A stretch of DNA of 41,993 nucleotides from Verrucomicrobiota bacterium (GTDB taxonomy: Bacteria; Verrucomicrobiota; Verrucomicrobiia; Chthoniobacterales; SZAS-18), in assembly GCA_019241085.1 (NCBI GenBank), contig JAFAXH010000084.1, forward strand, positions 1-41,993, given 5' to 3'. A program made the position numbers and the translations under genes. Position 1 is the first letter of the stretch; each line of letters starts with the position of its first letter. Shown one piece after another: positions 33,449 to 41,745 of this stretch. Under the pieces are notes generated by a model that did no database searches, was not told where the DNA came from, and saw only the letters and a list, made by a program, of their open reading frames with translations.

Positions 33449-36166
33449 ATGCTAGGTTTCCTAAGCTTTTGCCAAGAGCTTCTGGCTCGCCTGCGCCCGG
33501 CGCCGCAATTCCAGACGCACTCGCTCACTCCACGTCTCGCCCAACTCTTACTTGCCCAATCGTCGATGGTTCCGTCGTCTTCTTCCGCTTCCTCCGCAAC
33601 GCCACCGACTCCCTTGATCGCTCCGCTGCACCCGCCGGTGGGCATTGGACAAATCGGCGGAATTGAGCCTGGCCCGGGGCTGCCGGGCGGTGTGCCGGGA
33701 GGATTCGATTACCGGCACCTGCTGCACCAACTCATCGAGAAATCCTGGATCGTCGCGCTTTGCACGCTGGCAGGCTTGTTTTTAGCCCTCGGCTACCTTT
33801 CGCGCGCCGTGCCGCTTTACCAGAGCCGGGTGACGTTGCAGGTTGATATTCAAGATCCGAACGTCGTCAACGTGTCCGGCGCGCGCGCCGGCTCGCTCAG
33901 CGGTCCCGGCGGTCTGGCGGGATTGGAGGCGTTGAATACGATCACGCAAAACCTGCGCAACCGCGCCTTGCTCGCGCGCGTCGTGCGGGCGGAAAATCTG
34001 ACCGCTGACGGCGGCAAGGCGTTGCTCGGCACGGCGATCACGGCATCCGCCTCGACCCCGGCACCCGCGGCATCGGCCTCGCCCAACGGCAGCGGACCGG
34101 ACTTTGCTGGCACCGCCGCCCCGCCGACGCCGCTGGAAGACGCGCTCGCCGGCGCGCTCTCGGGGATGGTCAATCCGGTGATCCGTCGCGGCACGCGGCT
34201 TATCGACGTCTTTGTCACCCACCGCGACCCGGCGCTGGCCAAGCGGTTGGCGGACGCGATTGGCACCGAGTATATCCGTGCTTCCATCGCGCGGCGGGCG
34301 ACGTTTAATCAGGATGCCTTGCGCTTCCTCATTGCCCAGGCTGAAGGGTTGCGGGTGGACTTGCAAAAGGCCGAGCAGCGCGTCGCGGAATTCAAGGAAA
34401 AGAATCCGAACGCGCTCTATTTCGGCGGCAGCGCGGCTTCCACGGGCGGAGGTGGCGGCCAAGGGGGTGCCAGTTCCGGACGCAGCGGCTTGGTGGAAAG
34501 CCGGTTGGAAAAGCTTTCCAGCGACCTGACGGCGGCAAAAGCCGAGCGCGCGCGTCTGGAAAGCGAACTCGCGCAGGTCGAGCGTGCGGGCGGCCGCATC
34601 GACGCGTTGTTAAACATTTCCTTCATCGCCAACTCGGCGGCAGTCGTGCAAGCCCGGCGGGATTTGAGCAATATTCAAGGTCAAGTCGCCGCCCTTGCAC
34701 AACGCTACAAGGACAAGCATCCGCGGATGATCGCCGCCAAAGCGGCGCTCAGCCAAGCCGAGGCAGGGTTTGCGCAAATTGTTCTGGAACAGCCGGCGCT
34801 TTTGCGAAGTGCGGTTGACCAGGCGCGCGCCAATGAAACCACGCTGGCTTCGTCCTCGCGCGAGCAGGAAGGTGCGGCGCTGGATTTGAGCAAAACGGCC
34901 ATCGAATACCAAGAGCTGGCCCGCCAATCCGACGGCATCCGGCAACTTTACGAAAAGGTGTTGAATCAGATCAAGGAAACCGATCTTGCCAAAGGGATTC
35001 AGACGGACGCTGTGAGCGTATCGGAACGCGCCACGCAGCCCGGTGGCCCGATCAGCCCGCAGCCGACGAAAGCTGTGCTCGCGGGCGTCCTGGGCGGTCT
35101 GGCCATCGGCTTGGGATTGGTGTTTCTCCTGAGCGCCATGGATCGCACGGTGAAAACCGTGGACCAAGCCGAGAGCACCTTTGGCTTGCCAGTTCTGGCA
35201 GCCGTTCCGGAGGTCGGCGCCAACGATAAGAAAGGGAAGAACAAACCATCCTACGGCGCGGCGGCCGGCGCAATCTCCAAGGGAGAGGTGAGCAACGGCA
35301 GCGAGCCGCTGGCCAACGCCCCACCACATCTCGTCACGGCACTCGCGCCAGAAGGCCCCGTAGCCGAATCATTCCGCAGTCTGCGCGCCGCGCTCTCCCT
35401 ACTGGGACCGGAGGCAGAGCGACGCGTGTTCCTTTTTACCAGCGCGCTTCCCGGTGAGGGAAAAAGCTTTACCTGCGCAAACTACTCCCTCGCCCTGGCG
35501 CAGCAGGGTTATCGCGTGCTGCTCATCGACGGCGACTTGCGCCGTCCGAGCCAGCACAAGTTTTTCCCCGGTGGCGACCCGCAGAGCACCGGCGGCATTG
35601 TTGATTATCTCGTCGGCCTCGGCGCGGCCAATGGCCAGCACGCACCAACCCTCGCCGACCTTGCCAGTCCCATCGCCGGTGCAGGCGGCGCCACGAACGG
35701 CGAGCTCCTCGTTCTCACCGGCGGCAGGCGCGCGCCCAATCCCGCCGAATTGCTGGGTGGACGCAGTTTTGGCGAATTGATCTCCGACGCGGCGCAACAA
35801 TTTGATCGGGTAGTGATCGACAGCGCGCCGTTGCTCGCGGTGAGCGATACCTTGCTCATGCTGCCATGGGTGCAAACGACTTGCATAGTCGTGCGCGCCC
35901 GTAAGACTCCGCGCAACGCCATCACCCGTGCGTTGGCGTTGCTCGTGAGCACAACGGGCAACCGCACCGGCGGCGGGACAGCGGCCGGTCTGATCCTCAA
36001 CCGATTGCCACGGCGGCGCGGGGTCGGCTACTATTATTATTACACCGATCCTCACGGCTACGGCGACAGCTACACGGGTCGAGGTTACGAAGCGGACAAG
36101 GCCGCCAGCGGTCGTGAGGGGACGCCTCCCGCGCGGACGGCTGCCACCAAGTCGAAGGGCCGGTAG
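33449..36166 (+). CDS. Wzc-type polysaccharide co-polymerase with BY-kinase domain
   Basis: 905 residues from the ATG at 33449. An ATG at 33566 (866 residues) is an equally possible start, because the first 39 residues have no conserved look and mixed codon use. A Wzz domain begins at FDYRHLLHQLIEKSWIVALCTLAGLFLALGYLSRA (first membrane helix). The large periplasmic part has coiled coils (LRVDLQKAEQRVAEFKEKNP; RLEKLSSDLTAAKAERARLESELAQVERAG) and ends in LAGVLGGLAIGLGLVFLLSAMD (second helix). The cytosolic kinase has Walker A SALPGEGKS (665-673), Walker A' VLLIDGDLRRP (about 690) and Walker B VVIDSAPLLAVSDTLL (about 787). The tail near 860-880 has a run of five tyrosines and three more, as autophosphorylation sites. 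It controls chain length and export with the OPX protein. No Wzb-like phosphatase is seen nearby. Confidence 0.92.
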   Translation: MLGFLSFCQELLARLRPAPQFQTHSLTPRLAQLLLAQSSMVPSSSSASSATPPTPLIAPLHPPVGIGQIGGIEPGPGLPGGVPGGFDYRHLLHQLIEKSWIVALCTLAGLFLALGYLSRAVPLYQSRVTLQVDIQDPNVVNVSGARAGSLSGPGGLAGLEALNTITQNLRNRALLARVVRAENLTADGGKALLGTAITASASTPAPAASASPNGSGPDFAGTAAPPTPLEDALAGALSGMVNPVIRRGTRLIDVFVTHRDPALAKRLADAIGTEYIRASIARRATFNQDALRFLIAQAEGLRVDLQKAEQRVAEFKEKNPNALYFGGSAASTGGGGGQGGASSGRSGLVESRLEKLSSDLTAAKAERARLESELAQVERAGGRIDALLNISFIANSAAVVQARRDLSNIQGQVAALAQRYKDKHPRMIAAKAALSQAEAGFAQIVLEQPALLRSAVDQARANETTLASSSREQEGAALDLSKTAIEYQELARQSDGIRQLYEKVLNQIKETDLAKGIQTDAVSVSERATQPGGPISPQPTKAVLAGVLGGLAIGLGLVFLLSAMDRTVKTVDQAESTFGLPVLAAVPEVGANDKKGKNKPSYGAAAGAISKGEVSNGSEPLANAPPHLVTALAPEGPVAESFRSLRAALSLLGPEAERRVFLFTSALPGEGKSFTCANYSLALAQQGYRVLLIDGDLRRPSQHKFFPGGDPQSTGGIVDYLVGLGAANGQHAPTLADLASPIAGAGGATNGELLVLTGGRRAPNPAELLGGRSFGELISDAAQQFDRVVIDSAPLLAVSDTLLMLPWVQTTCIVVRARKTPRNAITRALALLVSTTGNRTGGGTAAGLILNRLPRRRGVGYYYYYTDPHGYGDSYTGRGYEADKAASGREGTPPARTAATKSKGR

Positions 36167-36184
36167 ATCGCTGCGCGAAAAAAT

Positions 36185-37603
36185 TCAGCTTTCGTTGGCT
36201 GGCTGAGTCATCAGCTTGGAAGCAGTCCAAGCGCCGCATCCCCAGCAGATGCCAAGACCGGCCGCGACATAAAGTTGCACGGAGCCGATCTGGAGCGGGA
36301 AGTCAAAACCCGCGTGCAGCGCGGTCGCCGCCAGTCCGAACAAGATCAGAGGTAAAAACAGGCGCTGGCGCGGCTGCCAAGTGTGCTTGTAACGACGAAA
36401 TTGCCAAATCGCCGTGCCGATGCCGCCGAAGAAAACGACCGACCAAAGCAACGCACCCAGCCAGCCCCATTCCATCAGCGTCTGCAAATAATCGTCGTGC
36501 AGGGCGGGCCAGACGCCGAAAAGCGCATCGCCATACTTGGCGGTAAAATAGGGAAAAATCACCGGAAACGTGCCCGGTCCAAAACCGCACCAGCCGACAT
36601 GCGGAGCGGCGTCCAGCCCGACGCGAAACGCTAGAAAACGCCCTTCGTGAGCGAGTTGCACGGACAATCCGCCCCAGCGCTGACCGACGAGGTGAAGATT
36701 TCCCGCTTGCAGCACGGCGCCAGCGACAAGAATCAGGAGCGCGGCAACCAGGAAAAAATTCCGCCTCTCGCCGTTGCGCCAGGCATTTCCCAGCATAGGC
36801 CGAGCCGGCCCGACAAGCACCGCCAATAGGAGGCCGGCGGCCAGGACATGACCGGCCTTGGACGTATTGGCCGCGATGGCAACGAGCAGTGTCACCACCC
36901 CGCAAATCCAGAGGGTGCGCTCAAAGGAATTCACCTGCCGGCGGCTGAAGGCTCGCATCAGCAGCCCGAGCGTTGCTGGCAGCACAAGATCAAAAAAGGC
37001 CGCGGCGTTGGCGTGATAATAATACGGGCCGAAAAACGTTTTGACCCTCTCAGCAACAATCGGTTTCGGCGGCTGCCAGAAGATCATCTCCGCGCCGGTT
37101 GCCTTTTGCAGCAACCCGAGCAACGCGATGGAACCTCCGGCCAAACCCAGCGTCCACCAAAGCCGCAGCAGCCAGCGCGGTTCCGGCGCGATTTCGGAAG
37201 CCACGAAGAGAATCATCCCGAGCAAACTCGTTGCCCGCCACATCCAATCCAAGCTCAATGCCTTGTCCACCGATCCCGGCAGACTGGCGAAGCGCGCATG
37301 GCAGGAAATGTAAACCAAATGGGTGGGATCGAACAGCGCACTGGCATTGACAACCATGCCCCAGCCCAAAACGAGCAGCAGCCCAACCGCTCCCCAGAGC
37401 GGAGCCGGCAATCGCCACGCGCGCCGGCTTCTGGCACGAGCCGCGCAAAGCAGGCTTATGATCCAAAGACCCAGCACCCCGCTTAGCAGCATATCCAAAC
37501 CCCAGAGCGTGCTCTGTCGCGTGCAGCCATACGCCCACGGCGCATAGATCAGCGTGCCTAGTAGAAGCCAGCGGGCCGCATCTATTAGCCGCGAAGAGAG
37601 CAT
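36185..37603 (-). CDS. O-antigen polymerase/ligase family membrane protein (Wzy/WaaL-like)
   Basis: A 472-residue polytopic protein with about 11-12 helices: ARWLLLGTLIYAPWAYG, LLSGVLGLWIISLLC, LWGAVGLLLVLGWGMVV, TSLLGMILFVASEI, LRLWWTLGLAGGSIALLGLL and so on. The N-terminal PWAYGCTRQSTLW is typical of EPS-locus polymerases. A periplasmic FFGPYYYHANAAAFFDLVLP leads into the core, and a C-terminal loop (VGWCGFGPGTFPVIFPYFTAKYGDALFGVWPALHDDYLQTLMEWGWLG) has the G-x-G-x-x-x-F ... H-x-D/N-Y-L-Q motif of the Wzy_C superfamily, intact. It is predicted to polymerise or ligate the glycan. It lies 141 nt downstream of the WcaJ-like gene with a hairpin-rich leader between, and convergent with the Wzc-like gene. 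Confidence 0.87.
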   Translation of the reverse strand: MLSSRLIDAARWLLLGTLIYAPWAYGCTRQSTLWGLDMLLSGVLGLWIISLLCAARARSRRAWRLPAPLWGAVGLLLVLGWGMVVNASALFDPTHLVYISCHARFASLPGSVDKALSLDWMWRATSLLGMILFVASEIAPEPRWLLRLWWTLGLAGGSIALLGLLQKATGAEMIFWQPPKPIVAERVKTFFGPYYYHANAAAFFDLVLPATLGLLMRAFSRRQVNSFERTLWICGVVTLLVAIAANTSKAGHVLAAGLLLAVLVGPARPMLGNAWRNGERRNFFLVAALLILVAGAVLQAGNLHLVGQRWGGLSVQLAHEGRFLAFRVGLDAAPHVGWCGFGPGTFPVIFPYFTAKYGDALFGVWPALHDDYLQTLMEWGWLGALLWSVVFFGGIGTAIWQFRRYKHTWQPRQRLFLPLILFGLAATALHAGFDFPLQIGSVQLYVAAGLGICWGCGAWTASKLMTQPANES

Positions 37604-37607
37604 AATA

Positions 37608-37673
37608 GTTCTGAAAAACAGAACCGGCCGCCGTCCGGGGGGAAGACGGTGGCCGGTCGTCGAGGCGGCGACG
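37608..37673 (-). terminator. Stacked hairpins upstream of the polymerase gene: terminator or attenuator
   Basis: Read on the minus strand, a 5-bp hairpin (37658-37673) is followed by a 13-bp GC-rich stem with one mismatch (arms 37645-37657 and 37623-37635, 9-nt loop). Next comes a perfect 6-bp stem whose loop is five T (GTTCTG-TTTTT-CAGAAC, 37608-37624), ending five bases before the polymerase ATG. A stem followed by TCTGTTTTT looks like a terminator for the WcaJ transcript. Its place so close to the next start suggests attenuation of the downstream gene. Confidence 0.5.
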
Positions 37674-37744
37674 GTTTTGCCGTGGCAGTTGGATAAACCG
37701 AATGCCGGTCCTCGGGGGAAGCAGTTAGTTATGTTATTCGGGTG

Positions 37745-39259
37745 TTATTGACCTTTACCAAAGATCATCACGTGCAAAGTCTTGAGCACAATCATCGCAT
37801 CGAGTTTCAAGGAGTAGTGCCGGATATAATATAAATCGTATTTCAGCTTCTCGACCGCGTCCTGCTCGCTGGCGCCGTAAGGATAATTCACCTGCGCCCA
37901 CCCGGTGATGCCCGGCTTCACCAAGTGCCGGAAATGGTAGCTCGGGATATTCTTCTCGTAGCCGCGTGCGAGCACGTCCCACTCCGCGCGCGGACCGATC
38001 AAACTCATGTCGCCACGCAACACGTTCCAAAGCTGCGGTAACTCATCGAGTCGCAGCTTCCGCAGCCAGCGGCCAATCCGAGTGACGCGCGGATCGTTCG
38101 CGCGCGTGTAAAGATCGCCCTGCGCTTCCGGTCCACGCTGGACCATCGTGCGAAACTTCAGCGTGGTGAACAGCTTCCCGTCCCGACCGACCCGGCTCTG
38201 TCGAAATAGCACCGGCCAGCCGGAATCCAGCCAGACCAGCGCCGCCAGCAACGCGATCCCCGCGCTCAGCAAAAGCAGCGCGCCGCCGGCCAGCACGATG
38301 TCGCACAGCCGCTTCAAGTGCGCGTAGGGCGAATCGCTGGTGAGTTGAAACCCGAGCTGCAGCGGCCAGATCGGGTCGATGGTGTGAAGCGGCACCCGGC
38401 GCCAATGCTTTTCATAAAACGCTTCCAAGGTGTAAACTGGCACCCGTTGGAAATGCAACCGCACCAGGCGATCGAGCAACGCGGCGTCGAGGCTTGCCAA
38501 TTCGGCGGCCACGATGATGCCGCTGCAGTTCTCCTTCAACTCCCGTAGGCGCGCCGCTAGGTCCGACTCGACCGGCGGCGTGTTCGCCCCGTCGATCGGT
38601 TCGCCCTGACCGCCCGTCTCACCCGGCAGCGCGACGAAACGCAGCCGCTCACGATTTTCCGCCGCTTGCCGGTATGCCCGATAAAAGTGCCTTGCCGTTG
38701 GCCCGCGGCCGAGCACCAAGAATATCTTGCGCGCGGTGTGCGCGATGAGGCTCTGGTGCAGCATGCGCCGATAAAACAAGGACAGTGGCAAAAACCCGAC
38801 AAAGCTCAAAAGCAATGCACTACGACTCGGCCGGATGGATTGATCAAATGCCGCCACGGAGTAAACAAAGAAAGAAGCGATGAGCGCCGCCGCCGCGACC
38901 GTCAGCACATGCTCGCTGGCGTAGGCCAGCGTCATTTTATCCACCCGCCGGTCGTAGCCCCCGATGGTGAACATGGCCGCGCAAACGATCCCCATCACAA
39001 CCAGGTCTATCAGCGCGAATAACGCCGCCGAACTGTAGGCCACATCTTGCCGGAAATGCGAAGCCGCCCCATACAGCGCCAGCCACGCAGCCACATCCAG
39101 AAAAAAGCACCACAAACTGGGCGACCAGCGCAAAGTTCCCACGACCCGCAGATCGGTGTTAGTCGCATAGCGCAGGCATTGCTGGTCTGCGGTGGTCGAG
39201 GAGCCTCCACTTGCCTCCGGGAAGGTTTGCTGCTGCTGTGGCGGCGCATCCTGCGACAT
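37745..39259 (-). CDS. Exopolysaccharide polyprenyl glycosylphosphotransferase (WcaJ-like initiating enzyme)
   Basis: A 504-residue membrane enzyme that starts glycan synthesis by moving a sugar-1-phosphate from a UDP-sugar to undecaprenyl phosphate. The N-terminal half has four or five membrane helices (LWCFFLDVAAWLALYGAA; SSAALFALIDLVVMGIVCAAMFTIG; VLTVAAAALIASFFVYSVAAF; ALLLSFVGFLPLSLFYRRML) and a CoA-binding-like Rossmann region (KIFLVLGRGPTARHFYRAYRQ). The catalytic part begins HLKRLCDIVLAGGALLLLSAGIALLAALVWLDSGWPVLFRQSRVGRDGKLFTTLKFRTM. DELPQLWNVLRGDMSLIGPRAEW and KPGITGWAQVNYPYGASEQDAVEKLKYDLYYIRHYSLKLD, all signature motifs, follow. Glucose or galactose is the usual sugar; which one is not shown. 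ATG at 39259, far (about 220 nt) from the best upstream promoter candidate. Confidence 0.92.
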   Translation of the reverse strand: MSQDAPPQQQQTFPEASGGSSTTADQQCLRYATNTDLRVVGTLRWSPSLWCFFLDVAAWLALYGAASHFRQDVAYSSAALFALIDLVVMGIVCAAMFTIGGYDRRVDKMTLAYASEHVLTVAAAALIASFFVYSVAAFDQSIRPSRSALLLSFVGFLPLSLFYRRMLHQSLIAHTARKIFLVLGRGPTARHFYRAYRQAAENRERLRFVALPGETGGQGEPIDGANTPPVESDLAARLRELKENCSGIIVAAELASLDAALLDRLVRLHFQRVPVYTLEAFYEKHWRRVPLHTIDPIWPLQLGFQLTSDSPYAHLKRLCDIVLAGGALLLLSAGIALLAALVWLDSGWPVLFRQSRVGRDGKLFTTLKFRTMVQRGPEAQGDLYTRANDPRVTRIGRWLRKLRLDELPQLWNVLRGDMSLIGPRAEWDVLARGYEKNIPSYHFRHLVKPGITGWAQVNYPYGASEQDAVEKLKYDLYYIRHYSLKLDAMIVLKTLHVMIFGKGQ

Positions 39260-39329
39260 GAAACAAGGACTCGGAGGTATGGGTGGCTTGTTATTTTTTA
39301 GAAGCAGCTATACCGATGGCGGATGCCCC

Positions 39330-39350
39330 TTTTACCAGTAGATGGTAAAA
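39330..39350. promoter_or_regulatory. Perfect 8-bp inverted repeat in the wcaJ-like gene's leader
   Basis: TTTTACCA-gtaga-TGGTAAAA forms a perfect palindrome with a 5-base spacer, 71 bp upstream of the WcaJ-like start codon. It could be an operator for a dimeric regulator or an RNA hairpin. Its low GC content stands out from the surrounding DNA. Confidence 0.4.
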
Positions 39351-39493
39351 ATCGCTTCTTGCGGCTATTTATGGCCAAGCGAACTTTAATGTCACGAAAA
39401 TTCTGCGTCACGCACGCCCTGGAAAAGCCGAAATCAAATCATTCCTCCAAGTCTCTGCCAAATGCTCTCGCTCGGTGAGTAAACGCTAAGTTA

Positions 39494-39508
39494 GCAAGGT
39501 TTTGGCCA
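39494..39508 (-). promoter_or_regulatory. Possible sigma-54 type promoter upstream of the WcaJ-like gene
   Basis: Minus strand reads TGGCCAAAACCTTGC, with the GG and GC doublets ten bases apart and TTGC followed by T, as in RpoN sites. The A-C after TGGC is replaced by C-A. Only eight bases match, so about one such site is expected by chance in the window. The leader to the ATG at 39259 would be about 220 nt. Confidence 0.3.
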
Positions 39509-39713
39509 AAGCAAGCTGAAGCGGGTGAAATCCGCTGAGCCAACTGTTGAAAATGAGCCGTTCGTCCGAGAATAGATGAACAAAGCATCATCACCGGAGT
39601 CCGCAACTTACTTCACAGAACGAGGCCACGACCATTGTATCTTGTTCATTTGCGCGCCAACCTGGTCACGAACTCCGCATGGCTCTCCGAGCTTGATCCA
39701 CACTGCAACTCCT

Positions 39714-40355
39714 TTAGCACCGCCGGTAGTTCACCTCCAACAGAGCAGCGCATGCCAGGCGCAGCCCCGGAAACGCTTCGCTCTCCTGCACCCCTCGCGC
39801 TTGCTCCGCCAGCGGCCGATACTCCCCTTCGATTAGATGCCACCAATCCAGTTCCCCGTCCAGTACTCTCCAGACCGGATACTCCTGCACGCCGTTGCGC
39901 CGATAGACCGTCTTCTTTTCCGGCAGATCATAGGAGGCGCTGCTGGCGACGATTTCCACGATCAACTCCGGCGCGCCCTCGAGGTAATCATCCGCATTGA
40001 TTCGGCTCCGGCCGCCCTGCTCCTCACGGATACGCAAAAAAGCGTCGGGCCGCACCTCGTTGTCGGTGTCGAGCAGCAGCGTGCCGTTGTCGCCGGCTTC
40101 CGTGCCCGGTGTTCCTGTCGCATAATTTCCATGCCAAGTCAGAAGCATCAAGTGCGGCTTGCTGTGGACATTGATCCGTAGTGGTGACGGCATATAAACA
40201 ATCCCTTCGACGAGTTCCGCCTTCTTCACCCGCGGCATCCGCTCATAGCGACGGTGAAATTCGATGCGCGTCAACCGGTCGCCGTTTTCCAGCGGCGGGT
40301 TCAGCGATAATTCCGCCGATTGAGGCGGGATGAACGTGGACGACGTGGAATTCAT
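39714..40355 (-). CDS. Uma2-family (DUF820) putative endonuclease-like protein
   Basis: A 213-residue intact Uma2 member. The ATG at 40355 is preferred; the open frame upstream to 40523 is unlike the family. Typical features: LTRIEFHRRYERMPRVKKAELVEGIVYMPSPLRINVHSKPHLMLLTWHGNYA (N-terminal E-L-V-x-G motif), NEVRPDAFLRIREEQGG (the P-D acid), APELIVEIVASSASYDLPEKKTVYRRNGVQEYPVWRVLDGELDWW (E-I-V-x-S and K-x-x-x-Y-x-x-x-G-V-x-E-Y). It fits the PD-(D/E)XK-like fold with D, E and K present. The biological role of the family is unsettled. It neighbours a broken paralogue. Confidence 0.85.
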   Translation of the reverse strand: MNSTSSTFIPPQSAELSLNPPLENGDRLTRIEFHRRYERMPRVKKAELVEGIVYMPSPLRINVHSKPHLMLLTWHGNYATGTPGTEAGDNGTLLLDTDNEVRPDAFLRIREEQGGRSRINADDYLEGAPELIVEIVASSASYDLPEKKTVYRRNGVQEYPVWRVLDGELDWWHLIEGEYRPLAEQARGVQESEAFPGLRLACAALLEVNYRRC

Positions 40356-40559
40356 GCGCCAGAAAGAAAGGTACTTGGTTTTCTCCCCTCCATCAACCAA
40401 ACGCTCGCGATGGTGCTTCCGACCTGAAGCTCTCAAGCCGAGGCGCCAATGCTTGAAAGAGAAAATGCCGGCAAACTTCCTTTCTCTGCTCCTTTTACCC
40501 TTTGCAACTTTGCGTCTTGGCATGAGAAATCAATTGCGCTCGCATGGTGCCAAGGGATT

Positions 40560-41214
40560 TCACGATACTGAAGGAACGATCTCGGCCAGCGCGCCCGCCA
40601 CCTCCAGCAAGGCCTTGAGCCATGCTCGCTTGACCCAGAACCCCGCCACCGCTCGCGACCGGATGATTTCTTCACCCGCGGCAAATTCTTCCACCAACTC
40701 GCCGCCCTCCTCGCGTCGATAGAAACCGATGCGCCAGCGTTTCCGGTCGAGCACCCAATACTCGCTGACGCCGTGCTCCTCGTAAGCCGCGAACTTCGGC
40801 CCCACGTCCCATCTGCCGTGCGCGCAGACAGCACCTCGACAACCAACTCCGGCGCAAAGGGGATATGCGTGGGTTGAAGCTTACCAATCTGCTCAGAAGC
40901 AACAAATCAATCTGCTCAGAAGCAACAAATGCCAGATCGGGCAGAAACACGTTGCGCGAACCCAGACGTACGGCAACGACTTCACGGAAAACCTCGCCGA
41001 GATGTCTTGTCTCGACAAAGTCGGCGAGTAGGCGATCCAGAAAATTCAACAATCTGGCATGATGAATATTGACCGGCGAGTGCATGAATTTTTCTCCGTC
41101 GATCGAGTCCGCGTGCCGGCCCGGCTCCAGCCAGTCGAGAAATTCATCTGCGGTCCATAACTCCCGATGCACCGTGGCGCACTCGGAGACAATCTTCGGC
41201 ATAAGCAAGACCAT
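40560..41214 (-). pseudogene. Uma2-family gene broken by two frameshifts
   Basis: Read from an ATG at 41214, the N-terminal half is a normal Uma2 protein (ATVHRELWTADEFLDWLEPG ... NVFLPDLAFVASEQI). The frame is then lost at a perfect 23-bp tandem duplication (40885-40930); removing one copy restores SEQIGKLQPTHIPFAPELVVEVLSAR, the expected core. A second shift near 40808-40815 looks like loss of one base: adding a base gives TADRDVGPKFAAY. The last part then continues in the third frame as GPKFAAYEEHGVSEYWVLDRKRW and ends at 40560. The net effect is not restored to frame, so no full protein can be made. The ancestral length was about 210 residues, as in its neighbour. Confidence 0.85.
40885..40930. 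repeat. 23-bp perfect tandem duplication
   Basis: Positions 40885-40907 and 40908-40930 are identical (each begins CAATCTGCTC and ends AACAAAT). Because 23 is not a multiple of three, the duplication frameshifts the Uma2 gene on the minus strand. The two copies show no differences, which points to a recent event, or to an assembly artefact. Confidence 0.92.
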
Positions 41215-41745
41215 AGTAGCAATCGGCGTTGACGCCAACTACATTGGACTTGACGCAAAAGTCCGCATAAAGGTAGGGCTGCCTCTCCGAAGCGGCTTTG
41301 GATTTTCCTCCGAGCCGCGAGCAGGGCAAAGCAGAACAGTAGCGTCAGGGACTGGAGCTCTTCTCCTTTGGGGAACGCACGCGTCTCGCGTGCCGCGGCC
41401 GGTGTCCTCCCCGGACGCTCCTGCCAAGGGAGAGGAAAAAAAGCAAAGCGCGGAACCTCCAGAGCGCGGAAAAGGTTTGCGGCGAAGACACCGCAAACGG
41501 CACGCGAGACGCGTGCGTTCCCCAGAGGAAAAGAGCTGGGTCAGAGACTGCACCCAATTAGACAGCTTTTACCTATTTTGCCATCCGATGGCTTCTTTAC
41601 GCGCAGAATCAATCATCAATCATCGTACCTCTTCTCTTCGCTGATTTCCTTTTCAGGCTTTCGGAGATGAGTTAACTTGGCGAAGGTGGTATCCACCATT
41701 CTCAGCCGTATCGGATTCGCGGATGTCTTAGGCCCCGCACTTCTC
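41215..41745. other. Non-coding region with a MITE-like inverted repeat
   Basis: No convincing gene on either strand. Open frames through it (for example with GTHASRVP or ARRVRSP) come from the repeat arms. It contains the inverted repeat at 41344-41548 and the leader of the second exosortase. Confidence 0.6.
41344..41548. repeat. 205-bp imperfect inverted repeat, MITE-like dispersed element
   Basis: Arms of about 65 bp (41344-41409 and 41484-41548) flank a loop of about 74 bp. A 25-bp core is a perfect inverted match (41370-41394 with 41499-41523; left core starts GGGGAACGCACGCG). Outside the core the arms match with small gaps, including GAGCTCTT/AAGAGCT and GGTGTCCTC/GAAGACACC. The size and structure fit a non-autonomous mobile element or a palindromic intergenic repeat. 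No clear target-site duplication is visible. Confidence 0.75.

Larger units (their letters stand above)
39260..39713. other. 454-bp intergenic region between the WcaJ-like and Uma2 genes
   Basis: No convincing gene. A short plus-strand open frame (39576-39836) has no family-like sequence. The region is less GC-rich than its neighbours and holds the palindrome at 39330-39350, the weak sigma-54-like site at 39494-39508 and a 5-bp hairpin near 39517-39533. It presumably carries the promoter of the WcaJ-like gene. Confidence 0.6.

Noticed and set aside
39576..39836. 86-residue plus-strand open frame
   Set aside because: No similarity pattern or ribosome site, and it runs into the antisense of the Uma2 gene.
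41069..41644. 191-residue plus-strand open frame
   Set aside because: Built from antisense Uma2 pseudogene sequence and the inverted repeat arms.
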